Shown: positions 1 to 5,801 of the stretch, one piece after another
Layout: every line of letters begins with the position of its first letter
Position numbering within the stretch: the stretch's first letter is position 1
Assembly (NCBI GenBank): GCA_036271855.1
Contig: DATAZV010000260.1
Coordinates: forward strand, 1-7,325
Direction of reading: 5' to 3'
DNA length: 7,325 nt
DNA from: JAQGMJ01 sp036271855
Lineage (GTDB): Bacteria; Pseudomonadota; Gammaproteobacteria; Burkholderiales; JAEUOS01
Translations under genes and position numbers: made by a program
The notes under the pieces: generated by a model
Databases searched by the model: none
What the model was told of the DNA's origin: nothing
The model's input: the letters and a program-made list of their open reading frames with translations, nothing else

Positions 1-557
1 CCGACCCGCAACGCGGCGACTGCGTGGTGGCCGAACTGGAGCGCCTGAAAGGCGAATTGCCCTGCGCCCGCGGCGAGCAAGCGCACGAAGCATTGCGCTT
101 CGCCGTGCACTTCGTCGGCGATATCCATCAACCCCTGCACGCGCTCAAGGAGGCGCGCGGCGGCAACGGCGTGGCCGTCACGGTGACCTGGCGCGGCCTG
201 ACATGCGGACCCAGGTGCGCGCCGAAAAGCATTGCCACCAACCTGCATGCCGCCTGGGACAGCAACCTGATTACCAGCACGGCCTGGAGCTGGGGTGCTT
301 ATGTCGATCGCCTGGAACTGGGCTGGCTGGCGAGCCCGCAGGCGCAAGGCGTGGATGGCGGCAGCCCGGCGGATTGGGCCGCTGCCAGCCATGCGCAGGC
401 GCAAATCGCCTGGAACATGCTCCCCGCCGATCACCGGCTCGGCGACGAATATTACGAACGTGCGTTGCCGATGGTCGACCGCCAGCTCGGTCTGGCAGGC
501 CTGCGCCTGGCGCGCCTGCTCAATCAGGCGTACGCGGCGCCGTCCTGCGCGCGCTAG
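1..557 (+). CDS. S1/P1-type zinc nuclease, C-terminal part (5' truncated by window edge)
   Basis: The frame is open from base 3 and ends at TAG 555-557; the true start lies outside the window, and the GTG at 24 is only an internal codon. The family consists of secreted, zinc-dependent single-strand nucleases/3'-nucleotidases with three zinc ions. Visible ligands match the P1 nuclease pattern: the motif HFVGDIHQPLH (bases 108-140) supplies His, Asp and His at offsets 0, 4 and 10, and NLHAAWDS (bases 240-263) supplies His (246-248) and Asp (258-260). The GGN motif typical of the family lies between them. The N-terminal ligands (mature Trp1 and the early His/Asp residues) are off the left edge. 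An odd point is a Cys-containing stretch TCGPRCAPKSIA just before NLH, where family members as I recall them usually have a shorter link. The gene ends 151 bp before the BON lipoprotein gene on the same strand; no functional link is evident. Family assignment is secure, the nucleic-acid substrate is not. Confidence 0.9.
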   Translation, partial: DPQRGDCVVAELERLKGELPCARGEQAHEALRFAVHFVGDIHQPLHALKEARGGNGVAVTVTWRGLTCGPRCAPKSIATNLHAAWDSNLITSTAWSWGAYVDRLELGWLASPQAQGVDGGSPADWAAASHAQAQIAWNMLPADHRLGDEYYERALPMVDRQLGLAGLRLARLLNQAYAAPSCAR

Positions 558-650
558 TGCGATCAGCGGATTCCTACACGGCTTTCAGCAGCGTTCCGAC
601 GGGCGCTCCCCTGCGTGCCCGGTATTGTCTACGCCATCGCGGTACCTGTG

Positions 651-674
651 GCGCACTCCCTTGAAGGGATGCGC
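651..674 (+). promoter_or_regulatory. Bulged inverted repeat upstream of the BON lipoprotein gene
   Basis: GCGCA (651-655) pairs with TGCGC (670-674), and TCCC (657-660) pairs with GGGA (666-669), with a single unpaired C at 656 and loop TTGAA. As DNA the core TCCCTT-G-AAGGGA (657-669) is a perfect 13-bp dyad. It lies 34 bp before the ATG of the BON gene. It could be an operator or a 5'-UTR hairpin. There is no T-tract after it, so it is not a standard terminator for the nuclease gene. The structure is seen directly; its role is inference. Confidence 0.45.
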
Positions 675-708
675 GCGGGGCCGACGACCAGCCAATAAAG
701 GAAAGCAC

Positions 709-1044
709 ATGAAAACCACCATCGCCAAATATCTGACTCCGCTGATGATCGCCTGCACCGTCGTCGGTACCTCGACCCTGGCCGCCTGCGCCGGCTCGCC
801 GACCAAGGAAAGCACCGGCGAACACGTGGATGACGCCTGGATCACCACCAAGGTCAAATCCGAATTCGTCGCCACCAAGGGCGTCAAGGGCCGCGATATT
901 TCGGTGGAAACCTTCAAGGGCGTGGTGCAGCTCGCCGGCTTCTCCGACTCGCGTGATGAAATCCGCCGCGCCGGCGAAATCGCGCGCGGCGTCAAGGGCG
1001 TGGTGTCGGTGAAGAACGACATCCGCCTGAAGACCGAAGGCTGA
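709..1044 (+). CDS. BON-domain lipoprotein (OsmY/DolP-like), 111 aa
   Basis: Start ATG 709 is chosen because AAAGGAAA (697-704) sits just upstream and the protein then begins with a clean lipoprotein signal peptide: basic MKTTIAKY, a hydrophobic stretch, and lipobox LAAC with Cys27. The residues after Cys27 are Ala-Gly-Ser with no Asp at +2, which fits outer-membrane sorting. Residues about 41-108 form one BON domain: an amphipathic helix (DDAWITTKVKSEF), a strand ending in VVQLAGF with the conserved Gly77, a second helix, and the closing GVVSVKNDIRL strand. BON proteins are small envelope proteins that bind phospholipid and are often induced by osmotic or envelope stress. OsmY and DolP carry two such domains; this one has only one. 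The upstream frame stays open past the start but runs through intergenic sequence and the nuclease gene, so the longer version is not supported. A hairpin lies 34 bp upstream and a possible terminator 12 bp downstream. A role in envelope stability is inferred from the family. Confidence 0.9.
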   Translation: MKTTIAKYLTPLMIACTVVGTSTLAACAGSPTKESTGEHVDDAWITTKVKSEFVATKGVKGRDISVETFKGVVQLAGFSDSRDEIRRAGEIARGVKGVVSVKNDIRLKTEG

Positions 1045-1056
1045 TCCTGATCTGAC

Positions 1057-1081
1057 GGACGCGCGGCCCCGCTGCGCGTCC
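1057..1081 (+). terminator. Possible transcription terminator after the BON gene
   Basis: GGACGCGC (1057-1064) and GCGCGTCC (1074-1081) form a perfect 8-bp GC-rich stem with a 9-nt loop, 12 bp after the BON stop codon. It is followed by TACGTTTGCC, which is only weakly T-rich, so intrinsic termination would be inefficient. It lies between convergent genes, where a terminator is expected. Confidence 0.5.
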
Positions 1082-1102
1082 TACGTTTGCCCCCGAAGTC
1101 CG

Positions 1103-1131
1103 GGATTCGACATCCCCTCCCTGCCGAATCC
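1103..1131. repeat. Inverted repeat between convergent genes
   Basis: GGATTCG (1103-1109) and CGAATCC (1125-1131) are perfect 7-bp arms around a 15-nt spacer. Within it GGGAT (1102-1106) can alternatively pair with ATCCC (1112-1116). No T-tract follows on either strand. Together with the stem at 1057-1081 it fills most of the gap between the two stop codons and may be part of a bidirectional 3'-end structure. Function is unproven. Confidence 0.35.
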
Positions 1132-1155
1132 TGTGTCGCTCGCCCGCGTGGCTGC

Positions 1156-1569
1156 TCAATGCGCCGCCGCGCCGGGCCCGGGTCCGGACCCCGGCAGCGC
1201 ACATTTTTTTTCCGCCGCGACAATCACGATGGCCTGCCGGTAGGCGGCCAGTTCGGCCAGCGCCGCATTTTCGTCGCCGCTTTGGCTTGCGCGGCCGCCG
1301 CGCGGGCCGGAGGCCGCCAGGGCGGCAATCTCGTGATTTCCGGATTCCGGGCTGGTGCTGTCGCTGCGGCGCATTTCCGTCAGGGCCGCGGGGTTGACAT
1401 CGCCCGTGGCGGCGAATTCGCTGGCCAGGGCTTCACAGGAAGCGGCGCGAAACAGGGACAGGTCGAGTTTGGCGCGCGGCTGGGAGCCCGATTCGGCGCG
1501 CGCCGGCGTGCCGGCGCAAAAGGCCAGGGCCAGCAAAATCACGCGCGCGCACCTTCCATGGCAGCCCAT
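1156..1569 (-). CDS. Small secreted protein of unknown function, 137 aa
   Basis: I do not recognise this protein family. The start at 1569 is preferred over an in-frame ATG at 1611 because GGGAG (complement of 1578-1582) lies 8 nt upstream, and the protein then opens directly with a signal peptide: Arg6 and Arg9, hydrophobic VILLALAFCAG, and a likely cleavage after Ala25 in ARA-ES. The mature part is short and mostly polar. It has two cysteines, Cys45 in AASCEAL and Cys123 in EKKCAL, which could form a disulfide in the periplasm. A Gly/Ser-rich, probably flexible middle (about 69-100) joins two helix-prone stretches (42-54 and 100-120, rich in Ala, Glu and Leu), and the tail is Gly/Pro-rich. 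It lies downstream of the esterase gene on the same strand with a 130-bp gap that contains a hairpin and a possible promoter, so it may be a separate transcription unit. Its 3' end faces the BON gene. The codon pattern, signal peptide and RBS argue that it is real. Confidence 0.65.
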   Translation of the reverse strand: MGCHGRCARVILLALAFCAGTPARAESGSQPRAKLDLSLFRAASCEALASEFAATGDVNPAALTEMRRSDSTSPESGNHEIAALAASGPRGGRASQSGDENAALAELAAYRQAIVIVAAEKKCALPGSGPGPGAAAH

Positions 1570-1641
1570 GGCAGCTTCTCCCTGAATCCGGTCTGGGCCG
1601 GCGTTGGGCAATCCGCGTCATGCCGCGTTTGCCTGAATGGC

Positions 1642-1647
1642 AATATA
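1642..1647 (-). promoter_or_regulatory. Possible -10 box for the small secreted protein gene
   Basis: The minus strand reads TATATT here (plus-strand AATATA), within an otherwise very GC-rich gap, about 73 bp before the ATG at 1569. No convincing -35 hexamer was found at 16-18 bp spacing, so an activator or a chance match is possible. Confidence 0.35.
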
Positions 1648-1662
1648 CCCCAAGCCGGCGCA

Positions 1663-1691
1663 CCGGCGCCCACGGTTGCGGCAGGCGCCGG
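1663..1691 (-). terminator. Strong GC hairpin just after the esterase stop codon
   Basis: CCGGCGCC (1663-1670) and GGCGCCGG (1684-1691) are perfect 8-bp arms with a 13-nt loop. On the minus strand the hairpin starts 8 nt after the esterase stop codon (1700-1702). No run of T follows it in the direction of transcription, so it is either a factor-dependent 3'-end stabiliser or a weak terminator of the dioxygenase operon. Confidence 0.4.
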
Positions 1692-1699
1692 ACCACCGG

Positions 1700-2620
1700 T
1701 TATTTTTGCGCGGCCGCCCGGGAGTGCGTAGCGGGGTCCTGCCGGATGAAAGCCGTGATGTCCTGCAACACCGGGCCGTAGTGGCTGCGCAGCGGCGCCG
1801 CCAGCGCGCCCAGGATGCCGCTATGGCTGAGGTCGGGGTAGACGATCTGCTCGACTTCGCCGCCGGCGGCGCGCAGGCTTTGCGCCAGGCGCGCGCTGTT
1901 GCCGGGGTCCACTGTCTTGTCCTTCGCACCGGTGAGCAGCAGGCTGCGCGGCGTCGGGTTGCCGTGGCCGACATAGGTGATCGGCTGCGTCAGCGGCGAG
2001 GTGTCCGGGCCGCCGAAAATCGTCCGCAGTTCGGCGCTGTGCAAGGGCAGGAAGTCGTAGGGACCGGCCAGGCCGATGAAGCCCTTGACCGCGCGCGGGT
2101 CGACGCCGGCGGCCTTCAGGTATTCGGGATCGAAGGCCAGCATGGCGGCGTTGTAGGCGCCGGCGGAGTGGCCGGCGACATAGATCTGCTGCGGGTCGCC
2201 GCCGAAGCGTGCCGCGTTGTTGCGGGTCCAGGCGAAGGCGGCGGCGCTGTCTTCGATGAACGCCGGGTAGCGGACTTGCGGATACAGCCGGTAATCGGCC
2301 ACCACCGTCACCATGCCCTGGCTGGCGAAGGCTTCGCCGGCGAACAGGTAGTCGCTGCGGCGGCCGGCGTCCCAGTTGCCGCCGTAAAAAAAGACCACCA
2401 CCGGGGCCTTGGCGTCCGGCGCCAATCCGGCGGGTACATAGACGTCGAGCTGCTGGCGCGGCCCGGTGCCGTAGGCGATGTCGTGCGTCACCTGATAGGT
2501 CTTGGCCGGCACCAGGCTGTTGAGCAGTGGCAGCGGCGAGCAGGCCGCCAGCAGGAAGGCAGTGACCGCGAGGACAGCCAGCGACAGGGTTTTGTGCATC
2601 GGGGGAAAGGAAGGCTTCAT
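1700..2620 (-). CDS. Lipoprotein alpha/beta-hydrolase (carboxylesterase-like), 306 aa
   Basis: This is a serine hydrolase of the esterase/lipase alpha/beta-hydrolase type (BD-FAE/hormone-sensitive-lipase-like). A signal peptide with lipobox LAAC (Cys27, Ser at +2) indicates a lipid-anchored envelope protein. The oxyanion-hole motif is FYGGNW (78-83), with Tyr in place of the His of the usual HGGxW. The nucleophile is Ser152 in GHSAG (150-154); the acid is probably Asp234 in GAKDKTVDP, and the base His266 in DLSHSG. ADYRLYPQVRYPA (108-120) is the classic sequence between oxyanion motif and nucleophile. The first ATG (2620) is chosen because AAGAGG lies directly before it, though with too little spacing, while the second ATG (2599) has only a pyrimidine-rich stretch upstream. 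It is last in the leftward series, 71 bp after the receptor gene, with no obvious terminator between, so it may share the operon. It would release an acid or alcohol from an ester in the periplasm; the substrate is unknown. Confidence 0.88.
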   Translation of the reverse strand: MKPSFPPMHKTLSLAVLAVTAFLLAACSPLPLLNSLVPAKTYQVTHDIAYGTGPRQQLDVYVPAGLAPDAKAPVVVFFYGGNWDAGRRSDYLFAGEAFASQGMVTVVADYRLYPQVRYPAFIEDSAAAFAWTRNNAARFGGDPQQIYVAGHSAGAYNAAMLAFDPEYLKAAGVDPRAVKGFIGLAGPYDFLPLHSAELRTIFGGPDTSPLTQPITYVGHGNPTPRSLLLTGAKDKTVDPGNSARLAQSLRAAGGEVEQIVYPDLSHSGILGALAAPLRSHYGPVLQDITAFIRQDPATHSRAAAQK

Positions 2621-2691
2621 CCTCTTGTTACGCCGCGCGGACCGGGAATGGATGTGACCCTGGCCCGGCCCCCGCGTTCCCCTGCCGGCGC

Positions 2692-3675
2692 TTATTCCGG
2701 CTGGATGTTCGCCGCCTTGATCACCTGCTGCCAGCGTTCCTTGTCCTTCACCAGGAAGGCGCGGAATTCGGCGGGATTGTCGGCGACGATGACGGCGCCG
2801 AGGCTGCGCAGGCGTTCCCGGGTTTCCGGCTTGGCCAGCGCGGCGATCATCGCGTCGTGAATTTTTTGCACCACCGGCACCGGTGTGCCGGCCGGCGCCA
2901 GCATGCCGACCCAGGGCGCGGTTTCGTCGAAGCCCTTGTAGCCGAGTTCCAGCATGGTCGGCACGCCGGGAAAGTCGGGGTGACGTACGGGGGTGCCGAC
3001 CGCCAGCACCTTGACCCGCTTCTGGTTCATGAAGTCGGCGATGCCGATGATCGGGTAGAACATGAAGCTGACATTGCCGGCGATCACATCGGTCAGTGCC
3101 GGCGCGTTGCCGCGGAACGGCACGTGGGTGAACTGCGCGCCGGACTGCACCTGCAGCAGCGCACCCGCCAGGTGCGCCGAGCCGCCGTTGCCGGCGGAGC
3201 CGAAGCTGATCTTGCCGGGGTCGGCCTTGGCCGCCGCCACCAGGTCCTTCACCGAATTGGCCGGCGAGCCGCTGCCCACCACCACCACCATCGGCAAGGT
3301 GGCGGTCAGGGAGATCGGCGCGAAATCGCCCAGCGGGTCGTAGCCGGTCCTTTTCATCAGCAGCGGATTGACGTTGTGCGACAGCGAGGCGAACAGCAGG
3401 GTGTAGCCGTCGGGCGCGGAGTGCGCCACCGCCTCGGTGGCGATCAGCGAGTTCGCCCCGGTGCGGTTTTCGACGAACACCGACTGGCCCAGCGACTGCG
3501 TCATCTCCTGCGCCAGCACGCGCGCGATCACGTCGGTGGGCCCGCCGGCGGCAAAGCCGACCAGGATGCGCAGTGGCTTGTTGGGAAAACCCTGTGCCTG
3601 CGCGGTATGGCCGGCGCCGAGCGCGGCCAGCATGGCGAGCGCGCCGAGGGCAGCGCGCAATCTGTTCAACGACAT
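2692..3675 (-). CDS. Bug/TctC-family periplasmic solute-binding receptor, 327 aa
   Basis: Full length for the family (about 320-330 aa). A Sec signal peptide spans residues 1-27 (RLRAALGALAMLAALGAG, cleavage after AQA). The first mature strand PLRILVGFAAGGPTD (34-48) contains the Bug ligand-loop signature with Gly44-Gly45 and Asp48. ENRTGANS and the GYTLLFAS strand follow, then FGSAGNGGSAHLAG, THVPFRGNAPALTDVIAG, and the C-terminal hinge APAGTPVPVVQKI. Bug receptors bind small carboxylates or related molecules; some serve tripartite tricarboxylate transporters, others are orphans. No TctA/TctB-like membrane genes are visible here. A near-perfect RBS AAGGAGG (complement of 3680-3686) precedes ATG 3675. 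The gene follows the FAH gene by 46 bp on the same strand, which suggests that its ligand is the substrate, or a precursor, of the neighbouring dioxygenase and hydrolase. The ligand itself cannot be predicted. Confidence 0.93.
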   Translation of the reverse strand: MSLNRLRAALGALAMLAALGAGHTAQAQGFPNKPLRILVGFAAGGPTDVIARVLAQEMTQSLGQSVFVENRTGANSLIATEAVAHSAPDGYTLLFASLSHNVNPLLMKRTGYDPLGDFAPISLTATLPMVVVVGSGSPANSVKDLVAAAKADPGKISFGSAGNGGSAHLAGALLQVQSGAQFTHVPFRGNAPALTDVIAGNVSFMFYPIIGIADFMNQKRVKVLAVGTPVRHPDFPGVPTMLELGYKGFDETAPWVGMLAPAGTPVPVVQKIHDAMIAALAKPETRERLRSLGAVIVADNPAEFRAFLVKDKERWQQVIKAANIQPE

Positions 3676-3679
3676 GTCT

Positions 3680-3686
3680 CCTCCTT
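3680..3686 (-). promoter_or_regulatory. Near-consensus ribosome binding site of the Bug receptor gene
   Basis: The minus strand reads AAGGAGG four bases before ATG 3675. It is the strongest Shine-Dalgarno match in the window, much better than that of the downstream esterase, which suggests the receptor is made in larger amounts than its operon partners. Confidence 0.7.
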
Positions 3687-3721
3687 TTTCGGGATGGTTT
3701 TGTTTAGCGATGCTGCGTGAT

Positions 3722-4648
3722 TCAGGCGATGCCGTGCTCCAGGACGCCGACGCCGCTGCATTCGAGCTTCAGCGCATCGCCGGCCTTGAGCCACAGCGGC
3801 GGCTTGCGAAAGGCGCCGATGCCCGCGGGCGTGCCGGTGGCGATGATGTCGCCGGGTTCCAGGGTCATGTATTGCGACAGGTAGGAAATCAGGAAGTCCA
3901 GCGGGAACAGCATGTCCTTCGTATGGCCTTCCTGCATCAGTTCGCCATTGAGCCACAGGCGCACGGTGAGCGATTGCGGGTCGGGCACCTCGTCGCGCGT
4001 CACCATCCACGGGCCCATCGGGCAAAAGCCGTCCATGCTCTTGGCGAAGGTGGTCTGCGGCGGCGACACGTCGAACTGGAACTCGCGCGCGCTGACGTCG
4101 TTGAGCACCGTATATCCCGCGACGTGATCGAGCGCGCGTTCGCGCGGCACCAGGTGCGCATGGCTGCCGATCACCGCCGCCAGCTCGACCTCGAAGTCGA
4201 GCTTGTGCACCGCCGCCGGTTTGACCACCGCCACGCCCGGTGCCAGCACCGAAGAGGGCATTTTGCCGATGATGCGCGGCTTCTCGAAAGGGTCGACACC
4301 GGTTTCCTTGGCGTGGTCGGCATAGTTGCGCCCCACCGCCATGATCTTGCCCGGGCGCGGCACCGGCGCCTGCAGTTGCACCTGTTGCAGCAGCGGTGCG
4401 GCCGCGACGAGGCTGGCCGGGGCCTGGCGCAAGGCAGCGGTGAGCGCGGTGTGCGCCAGCGGGCCGGCGGCCAGCAGGCGCAGCATGCCGCCGGCGGGCA
4501 CGGCCTGGCCGCGCTGGCGATATTCGCCCAGCACGGCGGCGGGAATCTCGAGCGCGGCGATCAGGTCGTCGATACGCAGCACGCGGCCGTCCAGCACCGC
4601 GCCGACGGCGGCGTCACCGGAGGTGAGCAGGTAGCTGACCAGTTTCAT
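3722..4648 (-). CDS. FAH-superfamily hydrolase/hydratase, 308 aa
   Basis: Belongs to the fumarylacetoacetate hydrolase superfamily (fumarylpyruvate hydrolases, acylpyruvases, 2-keto-4-pentenoate hydratases, 2,4-diketo-3-deoxyfuconate hydrolases). It has a small N-terminal domain (1-95, MKLVSYLL) and a catalytic domain from about residue 100: PGKIMAVGRNYADHAKE (99-115), the metal-binding HKLDFEVELAAVIG (148-161) with Glu153 and Glu155, LNDVSARE (182-189) with Asp184, AKSMDGFCPMGPW (202-214), and ATGTPAGIG near the C-terminus. Asp and Glu ligands normally hold Mg2+ or Mn2+. The start at 4648 is set by GGAGG four bases upstream and by homology at MKLV; the frame continues upstream but only over the dioxygenase gene. 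Its ATG overlaps the TGA of the dioxygenase gene (ATGA, 4645-4648), implying translational coupling and shared metabolism. It would act in the cytoplasm on a 2-keto or 2,4-diketo acid. The exact reaction cannot be assigned. Confidence 0.92.
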   Translation of the reverse strand: MKLVSYLLTSGDAAVGAVLDGRVLRIDDLIAALEIPAAVLGEYRQRGQAVPAGGMLRLLAAGPLAHTALTAALRQAPASLVAAAPLLQQVQLQAPVPRPGKIMAVGRNYADHAKETGVDPFEKPRIIGKMPSSVLAPGVAVVKPAAVHKLDFEVELAAVIGSHAHLVPRERALDHVAGYTVLNDVSAREFQFDVSPPQTTFAKSMDGFCPMGPWMVTRDEVPDPQSLTVRLWLNGELMQEGHTKDMLFPLDFLISYLSQYMTLEPGDIIATGTPAGIGAFRKPPLWLKAGDALKLECSGVGVLEHGIA

Positions 4649-5571
4649 GAAGCCTCCGCCATGCCGGCGTCGGTATACGACCCGGCCATGCCCGCTGGGG
4701 TGCCCGCCTGGAAAAACCGCGTCGCCGCCACCTGGCAGCGCTTGATCAGGCGGCGCTCGCCCGGCCCATAGTCGGCCACCGCGTTGTGGATGGTGCCGAT
4801 GTTGTCCCACATCAGCACGCTGCCGTGCTTCCAGCGGTAAGCGTAGCGATACTCCGGGCGCACCTGATGCTCGAACAGGAAGTCGAGAATGCGCGCGCTT
4901 TCGGCCTCCTCCAGTTCGTTGATGCGCATCGAATAGCCGGGGTTGGCGTACAGCACTTTTTTGCCGGTGACCGGGTGGGTGAGAAATACCGGGTGCGCCA
5001 CCGGCGGCTTGGCGCGGCGCTGCGCCTCGGTCAGCGGCGCGCGCTTGCTGCCCTCGCGGCTGCGCATCATTTCCCAGAACTTGTTGAAGTCGTGGGTGAT
5101 GGTCATGCCTTCGAGCTGTTGCTTGAGCGCGGCCGGCAGCCCTGCGTAGGCGGCGTGCATGTTGCAGAACTCGGTGTTACCCAGCGGCTCGCCGTTGCGC
5201 ATCGGAATCTCGATGCCGTAGAGAAAGTTGGCGAAGGCGATCATCGAGGAGTAGGACATGTCGGTGTGCCAGCTCTGGCCGGCATCCGAGAGGCCAATCG
5301 GCTTGCCGTTCTCGACGATGTTGGACAGCGTCATCACTTCCGGCAGCTCGATTTTCTGGCCCAGGGTGGCGACATTGACTTCGAGCGCGCCGAAGTTGGC
5401 GCTGAAGTCGCGCAACTGGCGCGGCGTCAGGCGCTGGTCGGGAAAATTGAGCACGCCGTATTGCCCGGCCCAGGCGATCAGCTGGTCGCGCTGTTCCGCG
5501 CGCAAGGGCTGGCCGAGGTCGATGCCGGTAATGGTGGCGCCCAGCGCCTGGCCGGTTGGAGCTGCCTGCAT
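4645..5571 (-). CDS. TauD/TfdA-family Fe(II)/2-oxoglutarate-dependent dioxygenase, 308 aa
   Basis: Non-haem iron dioxygenase that couples 2-oxoglutarate decarboxylation to hydroxylation of a substrate. The start of the domain, GATITGIDLGQPL (11-23), matches the TauD family. The iron-binding HxD is His102/Asp104 in QSWHTDMSY, and the distal His is His262 in MWDNIGTIHNAV. After it, DYGPGERRLIKR provides Arg274, equivalent to the 2-oxoglutarate-binding Arg266 of TauD, and Arg278, equivalent by alignment to the taurine-binding Arg270. Known family substrates include taurine, alkylsulfonates, aryloxyalkanoates and other acids; an anionic substrate is plausible here but unspecified. ATG 5571 has AGGAG (complement of 5582-5586) upstream. 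It is the first gene of the leftward operon, is joined to the FAH gene by an ATGA overlap, and is divergent from the LysR gene across 334 bp. That layout suggests LysR control of its promoter. Length is close to the family norm of about 280-300. Confidence 0.93.
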   Translation of the reverse strand: MQAAPTGQALGATITGIDLGQPLRAEQRDQLIAWAGQYGVLNFPDQRLTPRQLRDFSANFGALEVNVATLGQKIELPEVMTLSNIVENGKPIGLSDAGQSWHTDMSYSSMIAFANFLYGIEIPMRNGEPLGNTEFCNMHAAYAGLPAALKQQLEGMTITHDFNKFWEMMRSREGSKRAPLTEAQRRAKPPVAHPVFLTHPVTGKKVLYANPGYSMRINELEEAESARILDFLFEHQVRPEYRYAYRWKHGSVLMWDNIGTIHNAVADYGPGERRLIKRCQVAATRFFQAGTPAGMAGSYTDAGMAEAS

Positions 5572-5652
5572 GCCTGGTCTCCTCGTCTTTATTTATCCGG
5601 CCGCGCGCTTTGCACGGCACCCCAAAGCAGCCGGGATGATCCTGCCCATAAG

Positions 5653-5665
5653 TTCCAGAATGGAA
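5653..5665. promoter_or_regulatory. Candidate LysR-type box TTCC-N5-GGAA upstream of the dioxygenase gene
   Basis: TTCC (5653-5656) and GGAA (5662-5665) form a perfect dyad and obey the T-N11-A rule for LysR-type operators. It lies 81 bp upstream of the dioxygenase ATG. On the minus strand it is followed immediately by CTTATGG, which could act as a weak -10 box, so a regulator bound here would sit at or near the -35 position. Placement supports an operator role, but short dyads can arise by chance. Confidence 0.4.
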
Positions 5666-5717
5666 ATAACCGGCGGAAAATGGCTGATTCACCATCAAAC
5701 TTTCCGGGCTTGCCGGG

Positions 5718-5726
5718 TTTGCGCAA
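5718..5726. repeat. TTTGCGCAA element, copy 1
   Basis: The core TTGCGCAA is a perfect 8-bp palindrome. The same 9-mer recurs at 5802-5810, exactly 84 bp away, close to eight helical turns, so both copies face the same side of the DNA. They flank the lysR promoter. Possible paired operators. Confidence 0.45.
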
Positions 5727-5741
5727 GCTCCCCCGCGCGGG

Positions 5742-5770
5742 TTTACTTCAGCGCGACGGCTCACTACAAT
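5742..5770 (+). promoter_or_regulatory. Sigma-70-like promoter for the LysR-type regulator gene
   Basis: The -35 hexamer TTTACT (5742-5747) and the -10 hexamer TACAAT (5765-5770) are separated by 17 bp. They match consensus at 4 of 6 and 5 of 6 positions. Transcription would start near 5777, giving a leader of about 130 nt before GTG 5906. It is the best promoter match seen in the window. The two TTTGCGCAA copies flank it, and the dyad at 5818-5834 would lie inside the leader, consistent with autorepression. Confidence 0.55.
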
Positions 5771-5801
5771 ATAGCGGCTCCGCGGAGGCCCGGCTAGGCG
5801 C

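Noticed and set aside
295..708. N-terminal extension of the BON lipoprotein back into the nuclease gene
   Set aside because: The lipoprotein signal peptide starts at ATG 709 with its own RBS. Upstream codons cover the nuclease gene in another frame.
1101..1117. T-arm-like sequence GGGATTCGACATCCC suggesting a tRNA remnant or attachment site
   Set aside because: The position that should pair G53-C61 would be A-T, no acceptor stem or CCA follows, and no D-arm or anticodon arm can be folded upstream.
1637..4771. Several long open frames on the plus strand (for example 1637-2860, 2857-3720, 3437-4771)
   Set aside because: All lie opposite the esterase, receptor and FAH genes, and their translations are Arg/His/Gln-rich and show no family motifs. 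They are shadows of the minus-strand genes.
4649..4810. N-terminal extension of the FAH protein
   Set aside because: The frame is open upstream but overlaps the dioxygenase coding region. The extension is Gly/Arg/His-rich and unlike the family, while ATG 4648 has a good RBS and begins with the conserved MKLVSY.
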